Origin: Bin25 sp026709415
GTDB taxonomy: Bacteria > Bacteroidota > Bacteroidia > Flavobacteriales > Flavobacteriaceae
Length of the DNA stretch: 64,000 nucleotides
Reading direction: 5' to 3'
Assembly: GCA_965200045.1 (NCBI GenBank)
Contig: OZ241330.1
Span: forward strand, 124,001 to 188,000
Of the stretch, positions 53,611 to 63,671 are shown piece after piece. Within the stretch, counting starts at the first letter, position 1. The number at the start of each line of letters is the position of its first letter. Position numbers and translations under genes: made by a program. The notes under the pieces are model-generated. The model had not been told where the DNA came from, searched no databases, and saw nothing but the letters and a program-made list of their open reading frames with translations.

Positions 53611-55146
53611 CTAAGGAGTACATTTTGTGAAATGGGGAACATGGCCAGCGTTTAATGCCCAACCGGAAGCTCTAAATTGGTTGCATCCGGTTACCTTATC
53701 CACCTTCCATGAGTTTAAAGGTTGATCAAATGAATTATTATAGTAAAACATGTAAGACATATCCGTCACACTACTGACATCCCAAAGCGTTAAGGGTTGG
53801 TTAAAGCTATCCGCCTCATAAAACATAGAGTTCATGCTCGTTACACGACTGACATCCCAAAGAGAAATCGGTTGATTAAAACCCTTCGCTTCGCTAAACA
53901 TCCAATGCATATCTCTTACGTTACTCACATTCCATAAAGAAATATTATCATTAAAATAGGGGGTTTTATAAAACATTCTACTCATATCCATCACCTGACT
54001 CACATCCCAATGTTCCAAACCAGCATTGTAGATTTCGGTACTAGCGAACATGCTTCTCATATTGGTTACGTTACTGACATCCCAAGTAGAAAAAACACCA
54101 TTCTCATAATACTCATAGCCTAGAGAACTATTGGAAAATAAGTTATTCATATCGGTCACTAAACTCGTCACCACTTGATAAACATCTTGTTGAGAAACAG
54201 CCATTCTCCTCAGCATGATCTCGTTGACGATGATGTATTGGTTGCCTTCAAAGTCTACTTTTCTACCCACGATATCATGGATGCTGTATTTATTTTGATT
54301 AGGGTTAATCAGGATGGTTACGCCATTAGGGTGTCGAATCAAAACCTTATCTTCTGAAGGTATTGCGGGCATGTTTGTTAGAGGATAAGCGAGTTGTTGC
54401 CATGCCTCTGAGCTAGTATTTTGTCTTGGTTGATACATTGCACTAGATGATGTCATTGTATCCTGTTTTTCAACGACAGAGACTTCCTGTTCTATTAGAT
54501 TCCAATCGGCATCATAGAGAAGTTGCGTTTGATATTCTTCTTTGATGACCAATGTTTCAGCGTCCAATAGATGATCACCACCTTCCAACAAATCCTCAAT
54601 TAAACCATCCCCTTTTTTTCCTAAAGCTTCTTTCCCCTTTTTACCGGCTTCAAATAAATCCAATCCAATACCTATGATATCAACGGATTTCCAATGGAAT
54701 TCTAAATCGACTACATACTGCTTTTCACCCCCAATGTCTTGTAATTGCACATAGACTATATCTAATAATAATTTAGAGGTACCCCATTCTTCTCTGAGAT
54801 TTTGATCACCTAATGCTGGATTTTCCATGAGTAATCTTTCAAATCCATCCTTCAATAAAATATGAATGAATTCTTCTACTTTTCGATTCAGCCGATCTTT
54901 TGATTTTCTAACTACTGTGATATTTGCCTTCGTTGAAGAATTATTAAGGGGGTCATCTTTGTATAGCTTCCCTATAATGGAGTAAGCGACCAATTGGTCT
55001 TGACTTCTCTTTTGGAAATCTGCGGTAAGTTTTTTATCAATCGAAGCTCGCTTTAAATCAAGAACAGAATACTCTTGAGCTTCAATAAAAAATGGGCTGA
55101 GTAGTAAAAGGAGCGCAAAAAACCACCGATTGTTTCTGAAATACAT
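53611..55146 (-). CDS. BspA-like surface protein (DUF285 repeats)
   Basis: A secreted protein of 511 residues (signal peptide MYFRNNRWFFALLLLLSPFFIEAQ). The N-terminal half is a unique region with an AGKKGKEALGKKG basic stretch; the C-terminal third carries five to six tandem 24-25 residue DUF285 repeats of the form W(D/N)VSxVTxMxxMFxxAxxFNQPLxxWDVS (about 335-495). BspA-type repeats form leucine-rich-like solenoids and often bind host or matrix proteins. An in-frame ATG two codons upstream (55152) is an alternative start. The conserved WxVDKVTxCxxF end closes the solenoid. Confidence 0.82.
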   Translation of the reverse strand: MYFRNNRWFFALLLLLSPFFIEAQEYSVLDLKRASIDKKLTADFQKRSQDQLVAYSIIGKLYKDDPLNNSSTKANITVVRKSKDRLNRKVEEFIHILLKDGFERLLMENPALGDQNLREEWGTSKLLLDIVYVQLQDIGGEKQYVVDLEFHWKSVDIIGIGLDLFEAGKKGKEALGKKGDGLIEDLLEGGDHLLDAETLVIKEEYQTQLLYDADWNLIEQEVSVVEKQDTMTSSSAMYQPRQNTSSEAWQQLAYPLTNMPAIPSEDKVLIRHPNGVTILINPNQNKYSIHDIVGRKVDFEGNQYIIVNEIMLRRMAVSQQDVYQVVTSLVTDMNNLFSNSSLGYEYYENGVFSTWDVSNVTNMRSMFASTEIYNAGLEHWDVSQVMDMSRMFYKTPYFNDNISLWNVSNVRDMHWMFSEAKGFNQPISLWDVSRVTSMNSMFYEADSFNQPLTLWDVSSVTDMSYMFYYNNSFDQPLNSWKVDKVTGCNQFRASGWALNAGHVPHFTKCTP

Positions 55147-55234
55147 ATTCACTGGTATGAAGTATTACAATCTATAATCTTAAAACATATAATTCTTGTA
55201 TTTAATCCTATCGAATCAAAATAGAAATAGATTC

Positions 55235-55618
55235 TCAGTTATTTTTTTTGAATATTGCTCCAGAAACAAGCCCAACTATGATAGCATAAATTACTCCGGG
55301 GATAAAATTCGTTACTGTGCTGATTAAGCCTATTCCGGCAAGACCGCCGGCCATCAAGGAATCAAAATCATCACCTGATGATCCAATCACTACAATCAGA
55401 AGTTTAATAGCAACTGCAACAATAAAATAAAGAAGAAATATAATCGATCCAATACCAACTCCATCTGATATTCCTACTTCTTCTTTTTTACTGAATCTAT
55501 AAACTCCTAAAAAAATTGCTATAGCAGACAAAAAATAATAATCATATGGGATAGGTGAAATAACAGCAATAACTCCTAAAAGTATCCCATAGATAAGTGA
55601 ATGTTTAATTATTTTCAT
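55235..55618 (-). CDS. Small multi-span membrane protein A of the envelope cluster
   Basis: A 127-residue protein with four hydrophobic helices, paralogous to the product of 51971-52381 (KHSLIYGILLGVIAVISPIPYDYY and IVGLVSGAIFKKNN). The conserved SPIPxDxY motif in the first loop is shared by both. Nine bases separate it from the outer-membrane protein gene upstream. Function unknown. Confidence 0.7.
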   Translation of the reverse strand: MKIIKHSLIYGILLGVIAVISPIPYDYYFLSAIAIFLGVYRFSKKEEVGISDGVGIGSIIFLLYFIVAVAIKLLIVVIGSSGDDFDSLMAGGLAGIGLISTVTNFIPGVIYAIIVGLVSGAIFKKNN

Positions 55619-55627
55619 GTGTCGGGG

Positions 55628-56098
55628 TTAAAAAATATACTGTAATCCAATGCCACCCGATGTAAATCCAATGCCACCGAGTTCTCCTATTAATGAAAAA
55701 TTTTGAGCTACCTTATACCCTAGTCCAGCGTGATAACCCAGGCCTGAAGTATAGGTCCAATCTCCGACATAGGTATAAAGACCTAAACCGCCACGTAAGA
55801 AAAATCCATTATCCTCTATCGGGAAATAGTGGGCAGTCCCTTTGAAATCAATAGAGCTGAAAGAAAAATCACCATATAATTCAGAAAATAAATCATTGTT
55901 ATCATTATAGGTGTGAAAATTATAGTTCGCTTCACCTTGAAACTCAAAATCTTCGATATCTAAATCGAATTGATAAACACCACCGGCAGATATCGTGGTA
56001 TAGCCGCTTCCACTTGAAAATTTAAAAGAAGCCCCCATTTGACCAATGCAAAAGTTGGATATTGCAACGAGACAAATTATCAATAATTTCTGCTTCAC
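55628..56098 (-). CDS. Small outer-membrane beta-barrel protein
   Basis: A 156-residue secreted protein (signal ends near FCIGQ) with alternating hydrophobic strands and Tyr/Gly-rich turns, ending in the aromatic residue F (GGIGLQYIF) as outer-membrane barrels do. Length fits an eight-strand OmpX/OmpW-like barrel. It is 14 bases after the PEGA lipoprotein gene and likely in the same transcript. Confidence 0.7.
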   Translation of the reverse strand: MKQKLLIICLVAISNFCIGQMGASFKFSSGSGYTTISAGGVYQFDLDIEDFEFQGEANYNFHTYNDNNDLFSELYGDFSFSSIDFKGTAHYFPIEDNGFFLRGGLGLYTYVGDWTYTSGLGYHAGLGYKVAQNFSLIGELGGIGFTSGGIGLQYIF

Positions 56099-56112
56099 TG
56101 TTATTGATATTT

Positions 56113-56503
56113 TTAGTTGTTTTCTTCTTTTTCAAGTTCAAGATTGAACTCCGTTTGATCAAATTCGTGAATAGCTCCAGTTACTATATCTACGATAAAT
56201 CCAGATCCAAGACCTAAAAGGTTCAACAAGGAAGTTGAATTAAAGGATGTTGGAATCTGAAATGTTTTCGTTTCGTATCCTTCCGCTTTGTATTGAATAT
56301 TTCCCTTGAAATCTCGATCGACCGATAATACAATGGGCGTTTCGCCCTTAGGGATACCATCAAACTCAACAGTTGCCCCTTGTGGTTCTGAGTCAAAACT
56401 TACTTGGTGGGTAGTCCCATCAAACAAGGTGGCACAAGAACTAATAGAGAATAATGGAAGTAATAAAAGAACCGAAAGGTTGTTGAGACGTAGGAACTTA
56501 CCT
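56113..56503 (-). CDS. PEGA-domain lipoprotein, start region probably frameshifted
   Basis: The open frame from 56427 encodes 104 residues with a PEGA domain (VSFDSEPQGATVEFDGIPKGETPIVLSV). The same frame continues upstream of that point through a clear lipoprotein signal (LSVLLLLPLFSISSCATLF), with Cys as lipidation site, but no in-frame start codon is found. An ATG at about 56503 lies one base out of frame, so a one-base indel near it is the simplest explanation. It is first in the co-directional envelope cluster. Confidence 0.6.
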
Positions 56504-56707
56504 ACATTGTGACTAAGACGTCTTAAAAAATGGGGGGGGGTATTTTCTAATCATAAAAAAGTATTTGATTGCTATGCCAAAGTTAATAAAAAATTTGAAC
56601 TTATGAGACCTTAGCACTAAAATTTCGGTTTTCCGCTGAAATAAAGGATTGGGACTATAATCCCTCTCTTTTTATTTGACAATTTGTTTTGGTCTATAGT
56701 ACGTGTG

Positions 56708-57842
56708 ATGAATCACTTCAAATCTTATCAATCCAAACCAATGAGCTTTTTGAATCCCCACCAAGGGCGTAGTCGAACAACGACCCAACCGTTTTTCAAT
56801 CAAGTCCATGACATCATCGATTGGGAGCCGATCGAGACTTTATTGGTCGAGAACGACCAATCTAGCAAAAAACAACGAGGCCAAAAAGTTGATCATCCCA
56901 TGATTTTATTGAAAATGCAGTTGATCTCCGTCTGGTTCCACCTCTCGGATGTTCGGACCGAAGAATTCATGAAAGACAGCATCCGATTCACCGCTTTTGG
57001 TCGTTTAGATATGGAAGATGCCGTCCCCGATCACAGCACCTTGTCTCGCTTCCGTTCGGAGTTGACGGCCAAAAAGATCGATCAAAGGATCATGGAGGAA
57101 GGCAACCGACAACGGACCGCCAAAGAAGTGATCATTCAAGGCACGGCCGTCGTGGATGCCAGCATCACCACCAGTCCCTTTACTCCCAAAAGTCAACCCA
57201 AAAAGATGGCTCCAGACCGAAAAGAAGACAAGCGTGAAGAGCCAGAGCTCCAAGCCGAAGAAAGCGATCATGAGGAACAAGAAGAAGATTGTCCAACGTC
57301 GATCATGAAGCTCGTTGGTTCCAAAAAAGGAAAAAGACGTACGATGGGAACCAGCGACACATCGCCACCACCGAAAAAGGCTTGATGCTGGGGGTACACT
57401 CGGTGGCGGTCCATGAGCATGACCGTCAAGGTCTCCAGCCTTTGATGGAAGGCCTTTCGGTCGAAGAACGAAAGCGAGTCTTGGCCGACAAAGGGTACAA
57501 ATCAAAAGAGAATGACCAACTTTTAGAGGATATGGGCCGTGAGTCCTTGGTGATGCAAAAGGGTGATCGCAACGAGCCCTTAACAAAGCCACCAAAAGAA
57601 CGAAACAAAGCCATCAGCCAAGAATGCTGGGTGGTCGAACAAACCTTCGGGGGCTTAGCTCGTTGGTTTCACGGTCAAGTCACCCGATTCAAAGGACTGG
57701 AGAAAGTCCATCATCAACCTGTTTTGGAGTCGATCGCCTACCATTGAAAGAGATCACCAAATATGATGGCTATATGGCCAACTTAAAAAGGGATATCAAG
57801 GAAAAAAGAAGCCCTTCAAAGCCTGATTCGGCTCAAAAATGA
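56708..57842 (+). pseudogene. IS transposase (IS5-like, DDE_Tnp_1 type), two frameshifts
   Basis: From ATG 56708 the first frame encodes the N-terminal domain (QVHDIIDWEPIETLLVEND, HPMILLKMQLISVWFHLSD, DHSTLSRFRSELT) and VVDASITTSPF with the first catalytic Asp, ending in an acidic linker. A minus-one change near 57275-57297 leads to VDHEARWFQKRKKTYDGNQRH, LADKGYKSKENDQ (second Asp) and ECWVVEQTFGGLARWF (Glu). A second one-base loss at 57745 separates LESIAYH from LKEITKYDGYMANLKR, its natural C-terminus. The element's ends could not be defined, so only the gene is given. It is GC-richer than its surroundings. Confidence 0.78.
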
Positions 57843-58035
57843 CGAAAAAAGGAGTCAAATAGGCCAAAATCAGAGACATATCCTGGTTTTTTGGAAGAAA
57901 GCCACATCGAACGAGAGGCCCATTGACTGAAAAAGAAAAAATAATTTCCTCATAGCACCCTATTTTTTTGATTTTGCATTATTCAAAGGTCTCCATAGAT
58001 TTATTTTAAACTTTAATCTTTCTCATTGAGGGCAT

Positions 58036-58043
58036 TATTTTTG
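58036..58043 (+). promoter_or_regulatory. Possible -7 element of valS
   Basis: TATTTTTG at 58036-58043 matches TAnnTTTG and lies 20 bases before the valS ATG, the same distance as the box before nqrA. No clear -33 element. Confidence 0.35.
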
Positions 58044-58063
58044 TCCCCTTATTGACTGGCTGA

Positions 58064-60793
58064 ATGAATATTCCATCAAAGTTTGACGCTTCAGAATTTG
58101 AAAAAAAATGGTATCAATACTATTTAGACCATCATCTTTTTGATTCTGATGTTGATGAAAATAAAAAAGCCTACACCATCGTCATTCCTCCACCAAATGT
58201 GACTGGCGCCTTGCATATGGGACACATGCTCAACAATACCCTACAAGACATTTTGATTCGCAGAGCTAGATTATTGGGATACAATGCTTGCTGGATTCCT
58301 GGGACCGACCACGCCTCAATAGCCACTGAAGCCAAAGTGGTTCAATGGCTAAAAGACAAAGGAATTTCAAAAATCAATTTAACTCGAGAAGAATTTGTGG
58401 ATTACGCATGGCAGTGGACCAATAAATATGGAGGTCAGATATTGAATCAACTGCAAAAAATTGGTTGTAGTTGTGATTGGCGACGAACCAAATTCACACT
58501 CGATAAATCCTTGAGTGAGTCAGTCATTAATGTGTTCATGGATTTATACAATAAAGGATTCATCTATAAGGGTTACCGAATGGTTCATTGGGACCCTCAA
58601 GCCCAAACAACACTTTCAGATGAAGAAGTCAACCATCAAGAAATTAATGGGAAACTTTACTTTATCCACTATCCCATTAAAGATACTTCACAACAAATCA
58701 CCATCGCCACAACGAGACCCGAAACCATTTTGGGAGACACGGCCATTTGCGTACATCCTGAAGATCAGCGTTATATTTCATTGATTGGCAAAACCGCCAT
58801 TGTTCCCATTGCCAAAAGAGAAATCCCCATTATCAGCGATGCTTATGTTGATAAAGCATTTGGTACTGGTTGCCTTAAAGTAACACCCGCACATGATCCC
58901 AATGATAAAGAACTCGGTGAAAAACACCAACTCGAATTCATTGATATTTTCAATAGTGATGGGACATTGAATGAATTTGGTCTCCACTATAAAGATCAAG
59001 ATCGATTTGTGGTGCGAAAAAAAATTGTGGAAGAACTATCGACGCTTGGGCATCTACACAAAGTAGAAAACTACAAAACCAACGTTGGTAAATCTGAACG
59101 CACCAATGCGATTATTGAACCTCGATTATCAGAACAATGGTTTTTAAAAATGGAAGAACTAGCCAAACCTGCTTTAAAGGCCGTTGTTGACAATGAAATC
59201 AAACTGTACCCCAAAAAGTTTCTCAATACCTATAAACACTGGATGGAAAACATCAAGGACTGGAATATTTCTCGTCAACTTTGGTGGGGTCACCAAATAC
59301 CAGTGTATTACTATGGAAAAAACAAGGAGGATTATGTCATTGCTAAAACCAAAGAAAAGGCACTCGAAAAAGCGAGAGAAATTTCTCAAAATCCTGATTT
59401 AAAAATCACGGACCTCAGACAAGATGCCGATGTCTTGGATACGTGGTTTTCATCATGGCTATGGCCTATTTCAGTTTTTGATGGGATTCGGTATCCAAAT
59501 AACTCTGAAATTAACTACTACTACCCGACTAAGGATTTGGTGACGGGACCCGATATCTTATTTTTTTGGGTGGCACGCATGATTGTCTCAGGTTATGAAT
59601 TTCGAAATGAAAAACCATTTGAGAACATTTTTTTAACAGGATTGGTTCGAGATCATCTAGGGCGTAAAATGGCCAAACAACTAGGAAATTCTCCGGACCC
59701 CATTGAATTAATTCAAACCTATGGAGCTGATGGTGTTCGAGTCGGTTTGATGCTTTCCACAAGTGCAGGAAATGATCTACTCTTTGATACGAAACTTTGC
59801 CAGCAAGGAAAGAATTTTGCCAATAAAATTTGGAATGCTTTTCGATTGATAAAAAGTTGGCCAATAGATTCTGAATTGAGTCCAAGGGATGCTCAAATTC
59901 AAGGATTAAGATGGTTTGATCATCGATTATCCCAAGCCGTTGAAACAATGGATCAATTTTTTAATCGCTACCGAATATCGGATGCTTTGATGTGTCTATA
60001 CAAATTGGTTTGGGAAGATTTTTGCTCTTGGTTATTGGAAATCGTCAAGCCAACCTATGGCCAACCCATTTCAATCAATGTCTATGATCAAGTGATTGAA
60101 GATTTCGAAAAATTAATGGTGTTATTGCATCCATTCATGCCATTTATCACTGAAGAAATCAATCATCATTTGAAAGAGAATGCAAAGCCTTTAATTCATG
60201 CCAAATGGCCGAAATCTCAGCAATACAATTCTGAAGTGCTTGAATTATTTGGGTTTGTAAAACAATTGGTCACAGGATTTAGACATTTTAGAAAACAAAA
60301 TCAAATTCCATTTGTCAAGCCTTTAAAAGTTTATCAAATCCAACCTTCTTTCAATGAAAAGGAACCTTTTGATTATCTCACTTTTTTTAGTGCCTGTATT
60401 GAAAAGATTGAACATTTAAAAATGATTGTTGGCGAACCTCCAACGAACCAAGGAAAAACAATGAGTATTGAAACTCACCGATTTTTTATTCCCATTGAAT
60501 CAAAAAAGAAAATCACAAAAAAGAGATTGATTGGAGATTCGATTGACGAAGTCTGTCAGTATCTATCCGATTTGAAAACCCAAGTTTCTTCAGAAAAAGA
60601 TAAAACCCAACTTGAAAAAATGAACAATGAATTTTTACGATTGAACCATTTTTTAGAGTCGATCAATAAAAAATTGAATAATCCAAATTTCATCAATAAA
60701 GCTCCCAGTCAAATCATTCAGAAAGAAAAAAACAAAGTGGCTGATACCAAGGTTAAAATTCAACAACTTATTCTAGACATTAGAAATTTTTAA
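58064..60793 (+). CDS. valS: Valyl-tRNA synthetase
   Basis: The 909-residue class I synthetase charges tRNA-Val. HIGH appears as H51-M-G-H54 in PPPNVTGALHMGHML; the CP1 editing domain holds TTRPETILGDTAICVHP; the KMSKS loop reads KMAKQ in DHLGRKMAKQLGNSPDP (about 535). It ends in the C-terminal coiled coil typical of ValRS (from about residue 840: LKTQVSSEKDKTQLEKMNNEF). The KMSKS variant keeps both Lys but replaces Ser-Lys-Ser by Ala-Lys-Gln; KMSKQ is common in this phylum, so the change is mild. It stands alone. Confidence 0.95.
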   Translation: MNIPSKFDASEFEKKWYQYYLDHHLFDSDVDENKKAYTIVIPPPNVTGALHMGHMLNNTLQDILIRRARLLGYNACWIPGTDHASIATEAKVVQWLKDKGISKINLTREEFVDYAWQWTNKYGGQILNQLQKIGCSCDWRRTKFTLDKSLSESVINVFMDLYNKGFIYKGYRMVHWDPQAQTTLSDEEVNHQEINGKLYFIHYPIKDTSQQITIATTRPETILGDTAICVHPEDQRYISLIGKTAIVPIAKREIPIISDAYVDKAFGTGCLKVTPAHDPNDKELGEKHQLEFIDIFNSDGTLNEFGLHYKDQDRFVVRKKIVEELSTLGHLHKVENYKTNVGKSERTNAIIEPRLSEQWFLKMEELAKPALKAVVDNEIKLYPKKFLNTYKHWMENIKDWNISRQLWWGHQIPVYYYGKNKEDYVIAKTKEKALEKAREISQNPDLKITDLRQDADVLDTWFSSWLWPISVFDGIRYPNNSEINYYYPTKDLVTGPDILFFWVARMIVSGYEFRNEKPFENIFLTGLVRDHLGRKMAKQLGNSPDPIELIQTYGADGVRVGLMLSTSAGNDLLFDTKLCQQGKNFANKIWNAFRLIKSWPIDSELSPRDAQIQGLRWFDHRLSQAVETMDQFFNRYRISDALMCLYKLVWEDFCSWLLEIVKPTYGQPISINVYDQVIEDFEKLMVLLHPFMPFITEEINHHLKENAKPLIHAKWPKSQQYNSEVLELFGFVKQLVTGFRHFRKQNQIPFVKPLKVYQIQPSFNEKEPFDYLTFFSACIEKIEHLKMIVGEPPTNQGKTMSIETHRFFIPIESKKKITKKRLIGDSIDEVCQYLSDLKTQVSSEKDKTQLEKMNNEFLRLNHFLESINKKLNNPNFINKAPSQIIQKEKNKVADTKVKIQQLILDIRNF

Positions 60794-61305
60794 ATATCAG
60801 ACCACCCACACTATTCCAAAAGTGTAGATATAACTCAACCATATCCTAATAAACATTGAATTATAAACTGACTTTTGTTGCGCGTTAGTAGTTTGAAGAT
60901 AGCATATGTTATTATGTTTGAGCTTTTAGGTCATTTCATTTTTTGATTTTTTTTGAATAAGTATCGAGTATCATTTTATTCTCTTTTATCTGCTCGAAAA
61001 GTTTTTTTCGATGACTCAAATTGCACTTTTGTTCATCATTAGTGCATTCTTCCAATCATCAACAGGAACAATGTAAACAAGTTTTTTATCCCTAATCACA
61101 ACGGATACCACCCTTACTCCTCCACTTTTTACCTTACTTTTATCTTTGATTGATCTAAAATGACAAATCTTCTTTTTTCGTCGATTTTACAAGTTTTGAA
61201 GCAAAGAACATTGAATCGTCTACTCCATTTTCGAGTCATAACTAGTCCGATATCTATCTTTTTATCTAAAGTCCTAATTTCGTACTTATTCTAAATGAAG
61301 AAAAA
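60794..61305. other. Gap after valS with a decayed RelE-like toxin on the minus strand
   Basis: On the minus strand 61225 to 61017 contains the remains of a RelE-type toxin: FRSIKDKSKVKSGGVRVVSV, then VIRDKKLVYIVPVDDWKNA and a stop; the SGGxRV core matches the toxin family. The upstream part is in another frame and lacks a start. The remaining bases, 60794-61016, hold nothing identifiable beyond a short ACACT/AGTGT hairpin after valS. Confidence 0.5.
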
Positions 61306-61632
61306 ATGGGAAAAACAACGACTCAAACTATTGAAAAATCTAAAGTTGATGTAAGTTCTAACCATTCAACATTAGCCCAAGCAACAGATAATGATAAAAT
61401 CAGAGGAGAAATTTTAAAGCGCATGATTGATGCTCCAGTCCCTCTAATAAAAATAATCGATAGGGTATCGCAATTGCCTAAAGAAGAATTAAAATTATTG
61501 TCTACAGAACTTACAAAGTTGGAAAAGAAAAGAAACAAAAGAAATATAGAAAAGTTTAAGTCATTCGGAGGAAGCCTAAACATGACGGATGAAGAGATTG
61601 AAGAGTTTCTCTATCATGCTTCGTCTCATTAA
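61306..61632 (+). CDS. Antitoxin partner of the PIN-domain toxin
   Basis: A 108-residue charged protein with a disordered N-terminus and a helical C-terminal half (EELKLLSTELTKLEKKRNKR, MTDEEIEEFLYHA). It precedes a PIN-domain gene by 23 bases, the normal order for antitoxin and toxin. No classical VapB DNA-binding fold is visible. The role is inferred from position. Confidence 0.6.
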   Translation: MGKTTTQTIEKSKVDVSSNHSTLAQATDNDKIRGEILKRMIDAPVPLIKIIDRVSQLPKEELKLLSTELTKLEKKRNKRNIEKFKSFGGSLNMTDEEIEEFLYHASSH

Positions 61633-61655
61633 TTTCTATAATTCATAACACTTTA

Positions 61656-62105
61656 ATGGGTTTTACTAAAGTATGTCTAGATACTAATATCATCATTTAT
61701 TACTTGAATAATAAGGAGTTGGTCACCACAAACATCAATAATTTTATAAGTTTGAGTGGTGAAGTTTTTATAAGTAGGTTCGTAGATTTAGAAATCTTAA
61801 GAGGGTTTCATTTTAAAGAGAATAATTTAAGGTATGAAACATATATCAATTTTAGAGAGAACTTATCAATTCTAGAACTGACTGATGTAGGATCAAACAT
61901 ATACTTGGAATTATACAGAGAGGTGATTCGTATGGGTATCAATAAAAAAGATGTTGATCACTTTGATATACTCATAGCATCTTTAGCAATTGAACAAAAC
62001 CTACCTCTTGTAACCAATAATCAAAAAGATTTTGTATTAGCTCAGAAAAGATTTCCCCATTTTAATACACTTAATTGGTACGATCAAAAAATTTCTTTTG
62101 GTTAA
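61656..62105 (+). CDS. PIN-domain RNase, VapC-type toxin
   Basis: The 149-residue protein has the PIN acidic residues: D9 in CLDTNIII, E46 in DLEILRG, D104 in DHFDILIASLAI and D125 in VTNNQKDF. Such toxins cut tRNA or rRNA and are neutralised by the antitoxin encoded just upstream. All residues are present, so it should be active. Confidence 0.82.
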   Translation: MGFTKVCLDTNIIIYYLNNKELVTTNINNFISLSGEVFISRFVDLEILRGFHFKENNLRYETYINFRENLSILELTDVGSNIYLELYREVIRMGINKKDVDHFDILIASLAIEQNLPLVTNNQKDFVLAQKRFPHFNTLNWYDQKISFG

Positions 62106-62214
62106 GATTGGTAATATTCCATCAATTCTGAAGCTCAATCTACAATTCTTACATAAAAATCATGGGGCTGTATATTCCATTTTGTAACGGTTGAAGAATA
62201 AAGAGGTCGGATAC

Positions 62215-62880
62215 TCATAACCCCACTTGTTTTTTAGCTATAACGTGGAGGTTCCCTTTGACCCTTTGACCAACTTTTACATTCAACTCAACATCTAAAG
62301 GTAAATAAAGATCAACTCGAGAGCCAAATTTGATGAAGCCTGAATCAGCCCCTTGAATCACTCGTTGATTGACTTGAGCATAATTGACAATCCGACGAGC
62401 TACAAATCCAGCAATTTGACAATAAAGAATTTTTCCCATTTGTTGATTTTCTATAACCACAGCCGTTCGTTCATTTTCAAGCGATGACTTTGGATGCCAA
62501 GCCACCAAGTATTTTCCTTTATGATATTTTGAATCGATGATTTTTCCACTAATGGGATAACGCGTTACATGAACATTTAATGGCGATAAAAAAATCGAGA
62601 TTTGGATGCGTTCTTGGTTGAAATATTGAGACTCTAAAACGTTTTGAATGGCGACCACTTTTCCGTCACTAGGGGCAATGATTTGATTGGATTCAAGAGA
62701 AAGAAGTGGTCGTTTTGGATTTCTAAAAAACCAAAGAATAAGACTTAACAAAATCAATAGGGGTAGTTGAATGAATACTTGAACCCAATAGTTAACAACC
62801 AGATTTTCAACCAATAATACTACAGTAGTTACAATCAAAAAACTCCAAAGGATAGTCCAACGTCCTTCTTTATGAAACAT
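62215..62880 (-). CDS. psd: Phosphatidylserine decarboxylase (short type)
   Basis: A 221-residue membrane enzyme with two N-terminal helices and the short PSD domain: APSDGKVVAI, LSPLNVHVTRYP, and the self-cleavage motif FGSR (G186-S187), where the Ser becomes the pyruvoyl group. It converts phosphatidylserine to phosphatidylethanolamine. It follows cdsA by two bases, so the two phospholipid genes form one transcript. Confidence 0.92.
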   Translation of the reverse strand: MFHKEGRWTILWSFLIVTTVVLLVENLVVNYWVQVFIQLPLLILLSLILWFFRNPKRPLLSLESNQIIAPSDGKVVAIQNVLESQYFNQERIQISIFLSPLNVHVTRYPISGKIIDSKYHKGKYLVAWHPKSSLENERTAVVIENQQMGKILYCQIAGFVARRIVNYAQVNQRVIQGADSGFIKFGSRVDLYLPLDVELNVKVGQRVKGNLHVIAKKQVGL

Positions 62881-62882
62881 GA

Positions 62883-63671
62883 TTAAACCATTAAAATCAA
62901 ATACACATAAGTGATGCTAAATAATATGCTATCCATTCGATCGTATATTCCTCCGTGACCAGGCAATATATTGCCACTATCCTTGACTTCAGCTAAGCGT
63001 TTAAACTTAGAAGCGATTAAATCTCCGAGAGTAGCCAAAACTGAAATGATTGCAGCGGTAATGAGCACAAACCAAAGAGGATATTCAGATTGAAAATGAT
63101 ACGCTATGAGTCCAGCCAAAACAGTTAAAGTAAAGCCACCTATCGTTCCTTCCCACGTTTTATTGGGAGAAATGTTAACCGATAATTTTCTTTTGCCAAA
63201 AGTGGAACCTATCAAATAGGCTGCGGAGTCATTAATCCAAACCAACATTAAAAAAGAAAGCGTCAATAAAGATCCTAGTTTTTGATTCAAATCTGTGCTT
63301 AAAAACAATAAAAAACAAGGAGCCGCAACATAAAAAGTACTAATCAATAACTTAAACAATGGGAAAAATTTAAAACTCTTCCCACGCAACAAAAAAAAGA
63401 ATAATCCAAGATGGACCAATAAGATTAATATCAAAATGATCTCTATGGTTGATGGCTTTATTTGATTGATGTAATCAAAGTATAAGACAATGGCCAATCC
63501 ACCAGCTGGAAGAACAGAAAAATAATCGATTAGTTTGTGGAACTCCGTTAAGGCAAACGTTCCAAGCATCAAAACAATGAAGGCAAAGGCAATGTCAGAT
63601 AATAATAGAGACCCCGAAATAATCAGTCCATACATAAGACCAAAAACACTTCTTGTCAATAGTTTTCTCAT
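62883..63671 (-). CDS. cdsA: Phosphatidate cytidylyltransferase
   Basis: A 262-residue polytopic membrane enzyme (about eight helices) that makes CDP-diacylglycerol. The signature SxxKR...KDxGxxLPGHGGxxDR is seen as ASKFKRLAEVKDSGNILPGHGGIYDRMDS near the C-terminus, and NKTWEGTIGGF precedes it. Upstream of the start the sequence has no obvious partner within the window. Confidence 0.93.
   Translation of the reverse strand: MRKLLTRSVFGLMYGLIISGSLLLSDIAFAFIVLMLGTFALTEFHKLIDYFSVLPAGGLAIVLYFDYINQIKPSTIEIILILILLVHLGLFFFLLRGKSFKFFPLFKLLISTFYVAAPCFLLFLSTDLNQKLGSLLTLSFLMLVWINDSAAYLIGSTFGKRKLSVNISPNKTWEGTIGGFTLTVLAGLIAYHFQSEYPLWFVLITAAIISVLATLGDLIASKFKRLAEVKDSGNILPGHGGIYDRMDSILFSITYVYLILMV

Noticed and set aside
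57274..57330. Programmed minus-one frameshifting in the second IS transposase, because AAAAAAGG occurs near the frame change.
   Set aside because: Conserved transposase text (VDHEARW) is already in the second frame upstream of that A-run, so slippage there would miss it; a second lesion at 57745 also indicates ordinary decay.
58064..60793. Loss of function of ValRS because KMSKS reads KMAKQ.
   Set aside because: Both catalytic Lys are kept and variation after KM is tolerated in class I synthetases; the gene is otherwise complete and likely essential.
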